This document shows positions 6,465 to 11,586 of a stretch of DNA of 11,586 nucleotides, one piece after another (positions within the stretch are counted from its first letter, which is position 1; each line of letters begins with the position of its first letter). This DNA comes from Firmicutes bacterium CAG:555 (GTDB taxonomy: Bacteria > Bacillota > Clostridia > Oscillospirales > Oscillospiraceae): NCBI GenBank assembly GCA_000431075.1, contig HF986876.1:1-11586 (forward strand). Direction: 5' to 3'. The notes beneath the pieces are model-generated. The model saw only the letters and a program-made list of their open reading frames with translations. It was not told the DNA's origin and made no database searches. Both the position numbers and the translations under genes were made by a program.

Positions 6465-6757
6465 GCCTTTCTTCACAGGTCATCACGACCTACGGCGAGA
6501 GCATCACGGTCGGCGGCAGCTCGGCAAAGGGATTTTTGTCGGTCATCAACAAAAGCAATTCCGACCCCAAAACGAACATGCCCGTCGGCGTGCTTCAAGG
6601 CGAGCGCTACAGACTCATAACCGATGCCCTCGAGCCGGAGGTCGGCGATATCATCGTATACGCAGGCAAAAAATACGAGATCATGCGTGTTGAGCAGGTG
6701 CGCATATTCGGCGAGTTTTCACACAACGAGTGCATTTTGAGACGAAAGGGATGGTGA
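6461..6757 (+). CDS. Head-closure protein (YqbH/XkdH-like)
   Basis: This 98-residue, beta-rich protein carries the pattern VGVLQGERYRLITDALEPEV, then GDIIVYAGKKYEIMRVEQV and a final strand. This is the small-barrel layout of head-closure or stopper proteins, which plug the connector after DNA packaging; the PxxGDxVxxxGxxYxV-type turn is typical. ATG 6461 lies in the ATGA overlap with the connector gene. It is shorter than YqbH of the skin element (about 140 residues). An HK97 gp10-like tail-completion gene, usually found next in such elements, is absent. Confidence 0.66.
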   Translation: MSLSSQVITTYGESITVGGSSAKGFLSVINKSNSDPKTNMPVGVLQGERYRLITDALEPEVGDIIVYAGKKYEIMRVEQVRIFGEFSHNECILRRKGW

Positions 6758-6761
6758 ACGC

Positions 6762-7214
6762 ATGTTTAGCACTGTGATCGAGAACATCATAAGCTTCCTC
6801 ACCGAAAGCGGCATAAACGCCGTCATGGCGTTTCCCGAAACGGTCATCGACAAGAGCAAGGCCACGGTCTGCGTGTCGATGCGCTCGGCAAAGATAACGG
6901 CCTGCGGCTGCGGAAATTATATCGGCATCAGCCTTGAAAACGGCGTTGTAAAGGAAATGCTCGGCAGTCACGGCGAACTTAGAATTGGCTTGGATATCTA
7001 CTCGCCCTCGCCGAACTGCGAAAGCCTCAAGGAGAATGTTTTTCTCAGCCTCGGCGGTATGGATACACTGACGATAAAGGGCTTCGAAACGGGCGAGGTG
7101 CAGTACGACGCACAAAGCGAAATGTACCGCTGCGAGTGCACCGTGGAGGCTTCGGCAAATCTCGTGCGCTCGCTGAGTGCGCCCAACGCCGCATTTACAC
7201 TGGAGGTGGACTGA
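6762..7214 (+). CDS. Putative tail-completion or tail-terminator protein (YqbJ-like)
   Basis: This 150-residue protein has an N-terminal helix (MFSTVIENIISFLTES), a mixed alpha/beta middle with a repeated strand VCVSMRSAKITACGCGNYIG, and a C-terminal GEVQYDAQSEMYRCECTVEA pair. Small alpha/beta proteins in this slot cap the tail tube or join it to the head; the skin YqbJ protein has the same length. The end overlaps the next start by a base (TGATG, 7212-7216), so translation is coupled. The ribosome binding site is weak (GGGATGGTGA). Exact function is inferred from position only. Confidence 0.5.
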   Translation: MFSTVIENIISFLTESGINAVMAFPETVIDKSKATVCVSMRSAKITACGCGNYIGISLENGVVKEMLGSHGELRIGLDIYSPSPNCESLKENVFLSLGGMDTLTIKGFETGEVQYDAQSEMYRCECTVEASANLVRSLSAPNAAFTLEVD

Positions 7215-7588
7215 TGGCTTTTACAAAGACAGTCTCATACTCCGACAGCGATGCAGCGATATATGTTAATAACCTCAGGGTAGCCTTGGTGCGCAGCATA
7301 ACGGAGCGTATTAAAACCGAGCTGCACGAGCTCAAGGCCATCGGCGAGGCGCAGCCCGTGTCAATCACGGCGGGCGGCAAAAGCTTCGAGGTCGTGCTCA
7401 CAAGGGAAGAGTCTAACGATGCGATAATCTTCCCGATGCTCGATGAGTTCACACTCAGGGTAAAAAGAGCGTACAGCGTTGTGACCTATAGCAAGTGCCG
7501 CCTAAAGAGCGTAGAGATCGAGCGCCGAGCGGGCGAGCCTCTGCTTGAAAAGATCACGCTGACGGCCGAGGGCAGAAAGGAAGTGTGA
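7214..7588 (+). CDS. Putative tail tube-like protein
   Basis: This 124-residue protein is mostly beta strand with one helix (SITERIKTELHEL). It ends in the closing-strand pattern KSVEIERRAGEPLLEKITLT, reminiscent of tail tube and tube-related barrel proteins. In the PBSX/skin order this position is normally sheath then tube; the sheath gene is missing here, and no gap or remnant marks its loss. The start ATG 7214 overlaps the previous stop. The protein is smaller than XkdM/YqbM (about 147 residues), and sequence likeness was not obvious. It could instead be another small barrel, such as a tail completion or baseplate adaptor. Confidence 0.42.
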   Translation: MAFTKTVSYSDSDAAIYVNNLRVALVRSITERIKTELHELKAIGEAQPVSITAGGKSFEVVLTREESNDAIIFPMLDEFTLRVKRAYSVVTYSKCRLKSVEIERRAGEPLLEKITLTAEGRKEV

Positions 7589-7590
7589 GT

Positions 7591-7749
7591 ATGGAGAGCG
7601 AAAACACAAATATCGAACGGCAGGACAGCAAAAATGTCCTGTGCGAGGATATTACGCAGCTTTTGGTGAATCGCCGCTACATGTCCGAGCTTTCGGAATA
7701 CTTCGGCCGCGACGCAAGACGCTACGACAACGGCTTTGAGACCTATTAA
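7591..7749 (+). CDS. 52-residue phage protein of unknown function
   Basis: ATG 7591 opens a 52-residue frame ending in TAA 7747-7749, filling the space between the tube-like and LysM genes. It begins with an acidic segment (MESENTNIERQDSKN). A helix follows (ITQLLVNRRYMSELSEYFG), and the end is RDARRYDNGFETY. Its stop is fused to the next ribosome binding site (TAAGGAGGG), and it starts two bases after the preceding stop, so it fits the operon perfectly. Tail-assembly chaperones and the tape measure normally occupy this slot; this is far too small for either. I do not recognise a family. Confidence 0.6.
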   Translation: MESENTNIERQDSKNVLCEDITQLLVNRRYMSELSEYFGRDARRYDNGFETY

Positions 7750-7760
7750 GGAGGGATAAA

Positions 7761-8294
7761 ATGCTTGCACCAATGAAATACAGGGACTTTACTTGGCCTA
7801 ACAATCCAACGACCTATGAGGTCGAGCTGCGGCGCACGCTGCACAGCTATAAGCTGCCGCTGTCGGGCTTCACGGTGCAGAACCTCGGCGTGCAGCACCG
7901 TGTGTTCAAGGGCGAGGGCGAATTTACAGGCCCCGATGCCTACGAAAGCTTCCGCCGCCTCGCAAAGAGCTTTTCCTACACGGGAGCAGGCTGGCTCGAA
8001 CATCCCGTGTGGCCGCCTGTGAAGGCGTATTTTGCAAAGCTCAGCTTAAAAGAAGAACCCCGTGACGAGTATGTGAGCTACGCCTTTGAGTTTTGGGAAT
8101 GCGAGGATCAGACAGGCTACACTGCCGGCTCTCTCGACCCAAACAAGTCAAAGTATGTCTCAGCAGAATACAACGACACCCTTGCACTAATTGCGGCGAG
8201 GTACTCAAAGGAGGTTGAAGAGCTTCTTGTGCTCAACCCGCAGATAGCAAGCACAGATGTCCTCGACAAGGGACGGTTAGTAAGGATATCATAG
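7761..8294 (+). CDS. LysM baseplate protein with circularisation-type N-domain (XkdP-like)
   Basis: This is a 177-residue protein. Residues about 7-113 (YRDFTWPNNPTTYEV through YVSYAFEFWE) match the N-terminal domain of baseplate hub-proximal proteins annotated as DNA-circularisation or XkdP-like, with the GEGEFTGPDAYESF loop and HPVWPP turn. Residues about 131-176 form one LysM domain (KYVSAEYNDTLALIAARYSK, then LLVLNPQI and GRLVRI). In contractile tails such proteins bind the tail hub and, through LysM, possibly peptidoglycan. ATG 7761 follows GGAGGG by about seven bases. Its place before the gpD-like hub is the same as yqbP/xkdP before yqbQ/xkdQ, although the skin protein is longer. Confidence 0.85.
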   Translation: MLAPMKYRDFTWPNNPTTYEVELRRTLHSYKLPLSGFTVQNLGVQHRVFKGEGEFTGPDAYESFRRLAKSFSYTGAGWLEHPVWPPVKAYFAKLSLKEEPRDEYVSYAFEFWECEDQTGYTAGSLDPNKSKYVSAEYNDTLALIAARYSKEVEELLVLNPQIASTDVLDKGRLVRIS

Positions 8295-8302
8295 GAGGAA
8301 GC

Positions 8303-9253
8303 ATGAAAGGTTATCTAATAGACAAAGACGGCACGCAGTATCAGCTGCCCGAGCTTCTGTCGTGGGATGTCTGCCACGGCACGGGCGAGCCCTGCGACTA
8401 TTTTGAGGTCAAGATGCTTTATACGGCGGCACTTTTGCCCAAGCTCGGCGATGCCGTGCGCTTTAAGGGCACAAACGACGGTGCGACGGTGTTCTACGGC
8501 GTTGTCGACGAGTATCAGGTGAGCATCGACGAAAGCGGCTCGACCGTGAGCGTAAACGGCCGCTCACTTGCGGCGCTGCTCATGGATAACGAGGTGCCCA
8601 AGTGCATGCACTACTCCATGACAAAAAGCTCAATGCTCGAAAAGTATGTCACCCCCTACGGGGTCACGAATGTCAATGACGGCACGATGCCGCAGGTGCT
8701 CATGTTCTCCGTCAGAGACGGCGACAGCGCATGGACGGTGCTCAAGCGCTATTGCCTGAAAAGCGTGCACGCTTCGCCGAGATTCGATAAAAACGGCAAG
8801 CTGTACATGGGCAGGAGAACAGGCAGCAGCCTAAGCTTAAACGCTGAAGAAAAGGCGGTGTCCGTTAAGCTCAAGGATGAGCGCTACGGCATCATCTCGC
8901 AGATAATCGTCACAAACCGATCCACCGGCGGCAACTACACGCTTGATAATACGGAGTTTATAAACCGTGGCGGCAGCAGTCGCCGGTATCTCTACACCGA
9001 GAAGTTTGACAATGTCATCTCGGGCGGCACGACTGTCGACACGACCTTCACCGGCCGGTATCAGATCGAGTGCTCAAGGTCCGGCAAGCACTGCGTTGAG
9101 ATCGTCGTTAACGAGCAGTTCCCGTGCTTTCCGGACGATACGGTGACGCTCAAGTGCACGGCGCTTGCGATAAACCAGAGCTGCCGTGTCATTAAGACCC
9201 ACTGCTGGGGCGATGCCGTCAGCGCCGGAACAAGGATCACACTGGAGGTTTGA
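8303..9253 (+). CDS. Tail hub protein, gpD/XkdQ-like (late control protein D family)
   Basis: This 316-residue protein has the layout of T4 gp27/P2 gpD hubs. An N-terminal barrel (about 1-100) includes DYFEVKMLYTAALLPKLGDA and YGVVDEYQVSIDESGSTVSV. The central SVRDGDSAWTVLKRYCLKS segment is the typical hub helix that follows the 'G.s.w.vl..fc' pattern. A second barrel ends at RITLEV. A trimer would link tube and spike. AGGAGG lies four bases before ATG 8303, and the length is close to skin YqbQ. The next gene starts one base after the stop, as hub and spike genes often do. The frame is fully intact. Confidence 0.82.
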   Translation: MKGYLIDKDGTQYQLPELLSWDVCHGTGEPCDYFEVKMLYTAALLPKLGDAVRFKGTNDGATVFYGVVDEYQVSIDESGSTVSVNGRSLAALLMDNEVPKCMHYSMTKSSMLEKYVTPYGVTNVNDGTMPQVLMFSVRDGDSAWTVLKRYCLKSVHASPRFDKNGKLYMGRRTGSSLSLNAEEKAVSVKLKDERYGIISQIIVTNRSTGGNYTLDNTEFINRGGSSRRYLYTEKFDNVISGGTTVDTTFTGRYQIECSRSGKHCVEIVVNEQFPCFPDDTVTLKCTALAINQSCRVIKTHCWGDAVSAGTRITLEV

Positions 9254-9254
9254 T

Positions 9255-9590
9255 ATGTGGTTATCGGAAACTAAAAGAAGACTGGCGACGGAGATGAGCA
9301 CGGCTTCCGTCTGCACCGTTACAGACGGCGATGACGATGTGCTTTGCGCCGGCGGCATTCTGCGCCTGCCAAAAACCGGCGAGACGCAGCTTAGATTAAG
9401 CGGCAGCGACGGCTCATGCGTGCTGCTCGGCGTTGTCGGCAGCGATACGCCCGATGGGCTTTTGCCCGGGGAGATCTATATAAAGACCGACAGTGCAGCT
9501 ATAACAATAAAAAATAACGGTGCCGTCAATATAACCGGCGCCGTTAATATAACCGGCTCGCTGACCGTGAACGGCACGAGCGTTGGATAA
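9255..9590 (+). CDS. Baseplate spike protein with hexapeptide beta-helix (gpV-like)
   Basis: This 111-residue protein starts at ATG 9255, directly after the hub stop, with GGAGG seven bases upstream; an earlier in-frame opening at 9186 lies inside the hub gene. Residues about 1-60 form a small barrel (CAGGILRLPKTGETQLRL). LLPGEIYIKTDSAAITIKNN leads into hexapeptide turns GAVNIT-GAVNIT-GSLTVN-G (residues 89-107), the signature of the trimeric beta-helix needle. No HxH metal-binding tip motif is present, so the tip is either simple or supplied by another protein. It is the last phage gene; the wedge, fibre and lysis genes that normally follow are absent, and a terminator comes four bases later. 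Confidence 0.8.
   Translation: MWLSETKRRLATEMSTASVCTVTDGDDDVLCAGGILRLPKTGETQLRLSGSDGSCVLLGVVGSDTPDGLLPGEIYIKTDSAAITIKNNGAVNITGAVNITGSLTVNGTSVG
9519..9572 (+). repeat. 18-base repeats coding the spike hexapeptide turns
   Basis: Three 18-base units (9519-9536, 9537-9554, 9555-9572) encode GAVNIT, GAVNIT and GSLTVN. The first two units differ at only two bases, both silent. This looks like a recent in-frame tandem duplication, which would lengthen the needle by one turn per copy. Confidence 0.8.
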
Positions 9591-9593
9591 AAC

Positions 9594-9625
9594 AAAAAAG
9601 GTATAGCCACAGCTATACCTTTTTG
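9594..9625. terminator. Bidirectional terminator between convergent gene blocks
   Basis: GGTATAGC (9600-9607) pairs with GCTATACC (9612-9619) around CACA. It is flanked by an A run (9594-9599) and a T run (9620-9624), so it has a U-tract in both directions. It ends the + strand phage block four bases after the spike gene and the minus-strand DUF3137 pair two bases after its stop. Confidence 0.92.
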
Positions 9626-9626
9626 T

Positions 9627-10502
9627 TTATGAATTGAATATATCGACCATATCTGTGAACCACTTGAGCTCACGGGTGTAGCGTGTACGCAGGGCATCGA
9701 CATTTTCCTTGCCCTTGCAGATGTCGAAAAATCCGTGGCCGCTTTTGACGGCAATGTACAGCAGCCCGTCGTCATGCAGGCTGACGGACACCTCGCCGAA
9801 TGAGCTGTCCAAAAGCGTAAGAATACGCTGCATGCGGCTCGGACTGAGGTAGCGCAGAGCCTCGGCCTCGTTATTCGAGCTGAGGTTAAATCGCCTGTTG
9901 AAGTCCTCGTTGTCGGTCGTGACGGTCGGGTAGCGGACAAGCTTATCGAGCTTTCCCCTCGGCCAAAATGTGAAGCTCACGGGGGAGGTGTTGCCAAGCT
10001 TGCACGCCAGCCACTGGCCGCTGTATAGCTCCTGCTCGTTTGTGTACCACTGGCCGTTGTTCTCATCCTGATACTGACTCTCGTCGGTCAGAACAATGCT
10101 GCAAAGCTCCGTATCGAGCCCACGGTACTTGCCTCTGATGGCACCGCTGCGCTTGAGGTGAGAGTGGTCAATGAGCGGGATGTTCGAGCACTCAGCGTCA
10201 AGGATGTGCTCACGGGGTGAGTAGTCTACGGTCTCGAAATTGCGGGCGATAAGCTCGGGAACGATGGCATCATAGGCCTTTTTGCCTGCTTCGTCCTTGG
10301 CCTTGCCTTTAGCGGAACTGCCCATAGCGGCGATGATAACGCCGATGATGCAAACGACGATGGACGGACCCGACACGAGACCGATGATCGTCACGATAAT
10401 GCCGACAATAACGAGCACGCTGCCGCCTAATTTGCCGGCTTTGCCCTTGTTAAGCTCTGCACCGAGCTCCTTGTCGGTCAAATTCTTTCTTTCGTTATCC
10501 AT
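9627..10502 (-). CDS. DUF3137-type membrane protein, second of a tandem pair
   Basis: This 291-residue protein has two hydrophobic segments (about 25-44 and 47-61) after a charged N-terminus, then a long soluble domain. The soluble part has the DUF3137 layout: an early LIDHSHLKRSGAIRGKYRGL region, a middle WLACKLGNTSPVSF strand, the FNRRFNLSSNNEAEALRYLS stretch (the usual 'F.VyS.d..eAryLl.P' motif) and LLYIAVKSGHGFF near the end. Function is unknown; DUF3137 genes are often found next to lemA, which is not visible here. ATG 10502 is preceded by AAGGAG, overlapping the stop of the upstream paralogue (gap of 11 bases), so the two form an operon. Both proteins end in a similar helix (YTRELKWFTDMVDIFNS here). 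Confidence 0.75.
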   Translation of the reverse strand: MDNERKNLTDKELGAELNKGKAGKLGGSVLVIVGIIVTIIGLVSGPSIVVCIIGVIIAAMGSSAKGKAKDEAGKKAYDAIVPELIARNFETVDYSPREHILDAECSNIPLIDHSHLKRSGAIRGKYRGLDTELCSIVLTDESQYQDENNGQWYTNEQELYSGQWLACKLGNTSPVSFTFWPRGKLDKLVRYPTVTTDNEDFNRRFNLSSNNEAEALRYLSPSRMQRILTLLDSSFGEVSVSLHDDGLLYIAVKSGHGFFDICKGKENVDALRTRYTRELKWFTDMVDIFNS

Positions 10503-10512
10503 ATCTGTCTCC

Positions 10513-11412
10513 TTATGCAGTCTGCTTTATGATGTCCAAAAGGTCACTCATACCCTTGAGTGAGGCGATGTACCACTTGCGGATGCCATCAATGTCACGC
10601 AGGTCGAGCTGCGGCGGAACATTTGCGAAAACATACCTTGTCTCAAGTGCCAGGGTCAGGTCACCGTTCCTGACGGCAAAGCCGAACAGCTTGCCGCCGG
10701 CTTTCTCCATTGCCTGCACGAATTCGAGAAGCTGCGCCGTCACGGCACTGTCGGCGCTGTCACCGCTTGCGGTGCGGGCAGAGAATTTATCCAAAAATGC
10801 GGCGGGGGACTTGAGATCATCGGCAGCGCGCTTTTGGAAGCGGGAGGTGACCGTCACCTCCGGCAGAACACGGCGCACACCCTTACAGCGGACGACAAGA
10901 CCGGTGAACAGCGTCTCTGTGCGGGTCATCCAGTTGTCGTTATTAGGCCCCGACTTTTCCTCAACGGTGCGGCTCAGGCTCACATTTGCGGCCGAAAACA
11001 GCATGCCGTCATGCTCTCCCTCGTGGAAATTCTCGACGGAAATTTCCGCCCAATCGATCGTGCATATGTCAATGCTCTTCAGATGCTCACGGTCTATGGG
11101 AAGCTCCGGCGTTTCGGGGTCCTCGCCGAAGAGCTTTTCACGCTCGGCATCGAAAAATTCGCCCATCTGCTGCTTCAGCAGAGCCTTTTTCTTTTTCTGC
11201 GCAGGCAATGCGCCGAAAACAAGCAGGCCGACGCCGACAAACACCAGCACCGCAAGAAGCGCAAGGTTATGAACCAAGACCGCCGAAATGCAGCCTGCCG
11301 CAACGAGAATAATGCCGATAAGCATGCAAAGACTTTCCGCTGCCTGATAGCGGCCGAGTGCTTTTGCAAGCTGCTCATCGCTCATTTTTTCGCTTAATTT
11401 CTCACTATCCAT
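10513..11412 (-). CDS. DUF3137-like membrane protein, first of a tandem pair
   Basis: This 299-residue paralogue of the next gene has a charged N-terminus, two membrane segments (about 27-47 and 49-68), a basic KKKKALLKQQ stretch on the cytosolic side, and a soluble domain. Shared features with its neighbour are the topology, the SVENFHEGEHDGMLFSAANV and TRTETLFTGLVVRCKG segments, and the closing helix IRKWYIASLKGMSDLLDIIK. The start is ATG at 11412, chosen over an upstream in-frame opening at 11460 because AAGGAGGG (11428-11421) lies eight bases before it, which removes 16 arginine-rich residues. The FxVxS-type motif is weaker than in the second copy, so the DUF3137 label is less certain and the pair may be diverging. 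A promoter lies at 11518-11490. Confidence 0.68.
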   Translation of the reverse strand: MDSEKLSEKMSDEQLAKALGRYQAAESLCMLIGIILVAAGCISAVLVHNLALLAVLVFVGVGLLVFGALPAQKKKKALLKQQMGEFFDAEREKLFGEDPETPELPIDREHLKSIDICTIDWAEISVENFHEGEHDGMLFSAANVSLSRTVEEKSGPNNDNWMTRTETLFTGLVVRCKGVRRVLPEVTVTSRFQKRAADDLKSPAAFLDKFSARTASGDSADSAVTAQLLEFVQAMEKAGGKLFGFAVRNGDLTLALETRYVFANVPPQLDLRDIDGIRKWYIASLKGMSDLLDIIKQTA

Positions 11413-11486
11413 TGCATCCACCCTCCTTGGGACATGCCCGCACGGTCTGCGGCGCCGCAATTTTCCCTTGTTGTATGTGCTTTTTT

Positions 11487-11514
11487 ACAATTATATATAA
11501 TTGTTGGGACAATT
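11487..11514. promoter_or_regulatory. Operator-like ACAATT palindromes over the minus-strand promoter
   Basis: ACAATTATATATAATTGT (11487-11504) is a perfect 18-base palindrome covering the -10 box. Its right half also forms a second inverted pair, AATTGT/ACAATT, around TGGG (11499-11514), reaching the -35 box. Three half-sites over a promoter suggest repression by a dimeric regulator, though AT-rich palindromes can arise by chance. Confidence 0.5.
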
Positions 11515-11518
11515 ACAA
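11490..11518 (-). promoter_or_regulatory. Sigma-70 type promoter for the DUF3137 pair
   Basis: On the minus strand TTGTAA (11518-11513) and a perfect TATAAT (11495-11490) are separated by 17 bases. The start would fall near 11483, giving a leader of about 70 bases before ATG 11412. The leader contains the 12-base palindrome TGCGGCGCCGCA (11448-11459). Confidence 0.8.
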
Positions 11519-11555
11519 GCGAAAGCTTTGAAATGCACAAAAAAGAGAGTGCCCA

Positions 11556-11586
11556 AGGGCGAATTCAGATAAGGATAAATCGCCCT
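11556..11586. repeat. Inverted repeat at the window edge
   Basis: AGGGCGA (11556-11562) is complementary to TCGCCCT (11580-11586), with a 17-base interval. It may be part of a terminator or regulatory stem cut by the window end; no gene is visible beside it. Confidence 0.3.

Larger units (their letters stand above)
854..9625 (+). mobile_element. Reduced PBSX/skin-like prophage structural block
   Basis: The + strand from 992 to 9590 carries only virion genes, in the order terminase, portal, protease, capsid, connectors, tube-like protein, LysM protein, hub and spike. Genes overlap or nearly abut, each with its own ribosome binding site. The block is bounded on the left by a promoter, terminator and palindrome cluster (854-952) and on the right by a bidirectional terminator (9594-9625). 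No integrase, repressor, replication, lysis, sheath, tape-measure, wedge or fibre genes are present, and no flanking direct repeat resembling att sites was seen by eye. The outer limits given are the control signals, not proven element ends. Confidence 0.8.

Noticed and set aside
9186..9254. Earlier start for the spike gene at 9186
   Set aside because: It would overlap the hub gene by 68 bases, while ATG 9255 follows the hub stop directly with a GGAGG site in place.
992..9590. Complete tailocin, contractile injection system or PBSX-like killer particle
   Set aside because: Sheath, tape measure, wedge, fibre and lysis genes are missing, while head and packaging genes are present, which is the opposite of a tailocin.
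992..9590. Capsid-forming satellite (cfPICI)
   Set aside because: Integrase, excision, replication and regulatory genes of such islands are absent, and tail hub and spike genes are present. Kept only as an analogy.
10529..11397. Plus-strand genes opposite the DUF3137 pair
   Set aside because: The minus-strand genes have matched ribosome binding sites, a promoter and paralogous proteins; the plus-strand frames are basic, low-complexity shadows.
1..11586. CRISPR array, tRNA, insertion sequence or att direct repeats
   Set aside because: None was seen on reading both strands; only short repeats such as TTGTTGTA near 931 and 11469 recur, which is expected by chance.

Overview
The window looks like the chromosome of an anaerobic gut Firmicute, most likely a Ruminococcus-like member of the Oscillospiraceae. 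This rests on the moderately GC-rich, GAG/GGC/GCC-heavy coding, strong AGGAGG ribosome binding sites, a DUF1292 gene followed by a 6S-type RNA, and PBSX/skin-like phage structural genes. No species marker is present, so the assignment is inference.

Layout. (1) 1-680: a host segment with a promoter, a small acidic DUF1292 gene (118-405), a 6S-like RNA (about 440-643) and its intrinsic terminator. (2) 680-990: about 300 bases with no supported gene. Its right half is dense in control signals: a promoter-like pair, a terminator hairpin directly behind it, and a perfect 8-bp-arm palindrome. (3) 992-9590: fifteen gene positions on the + strand, tightly packed, forming a phage head and tail-tip cassette: small and large terminase, portal (broken into two frames), prohead protease, decoration protein, major capsid protein, three connector or tail-completion proteins, a tube-like protein, a 52-residue protein, a LysM baseplate protein, a gpD-like hub and a spike with hexapeptide repeats. 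(4) 9594-9625: a symmetrical terminator between converging gene blocks. (5) 9627-11412: two tandem minus-strand paralogues of DUF3137-type membrane proteins, read from a good promoter that overlaps an ACAATT palindrome array (11487-11518).

How it works together. The phage block follows the order of the PBSX/skin element (xtm/xkd, yqb) from terminase to hub. It lacks a tail sheath, a tape measure, tail-assembly chaperones, gp25/gpJ/gpI baseplate wedges, fibres, lysis genes, integrase, repressor and replication genes. It is therefore either a reduced prophage remnant or a stripped particle module needing partners elsewhere. The portal is shifted by an extra 28 bases that form a diverged tandem duplicate. 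Four of the six differences between the copies fall in third codon positions, which looks like out-of-register joining of two related portal alleles (recombination or mis-assembly) rather than simple slippage. All other structural frames are open, so the block is either recently broken or still under some selection.
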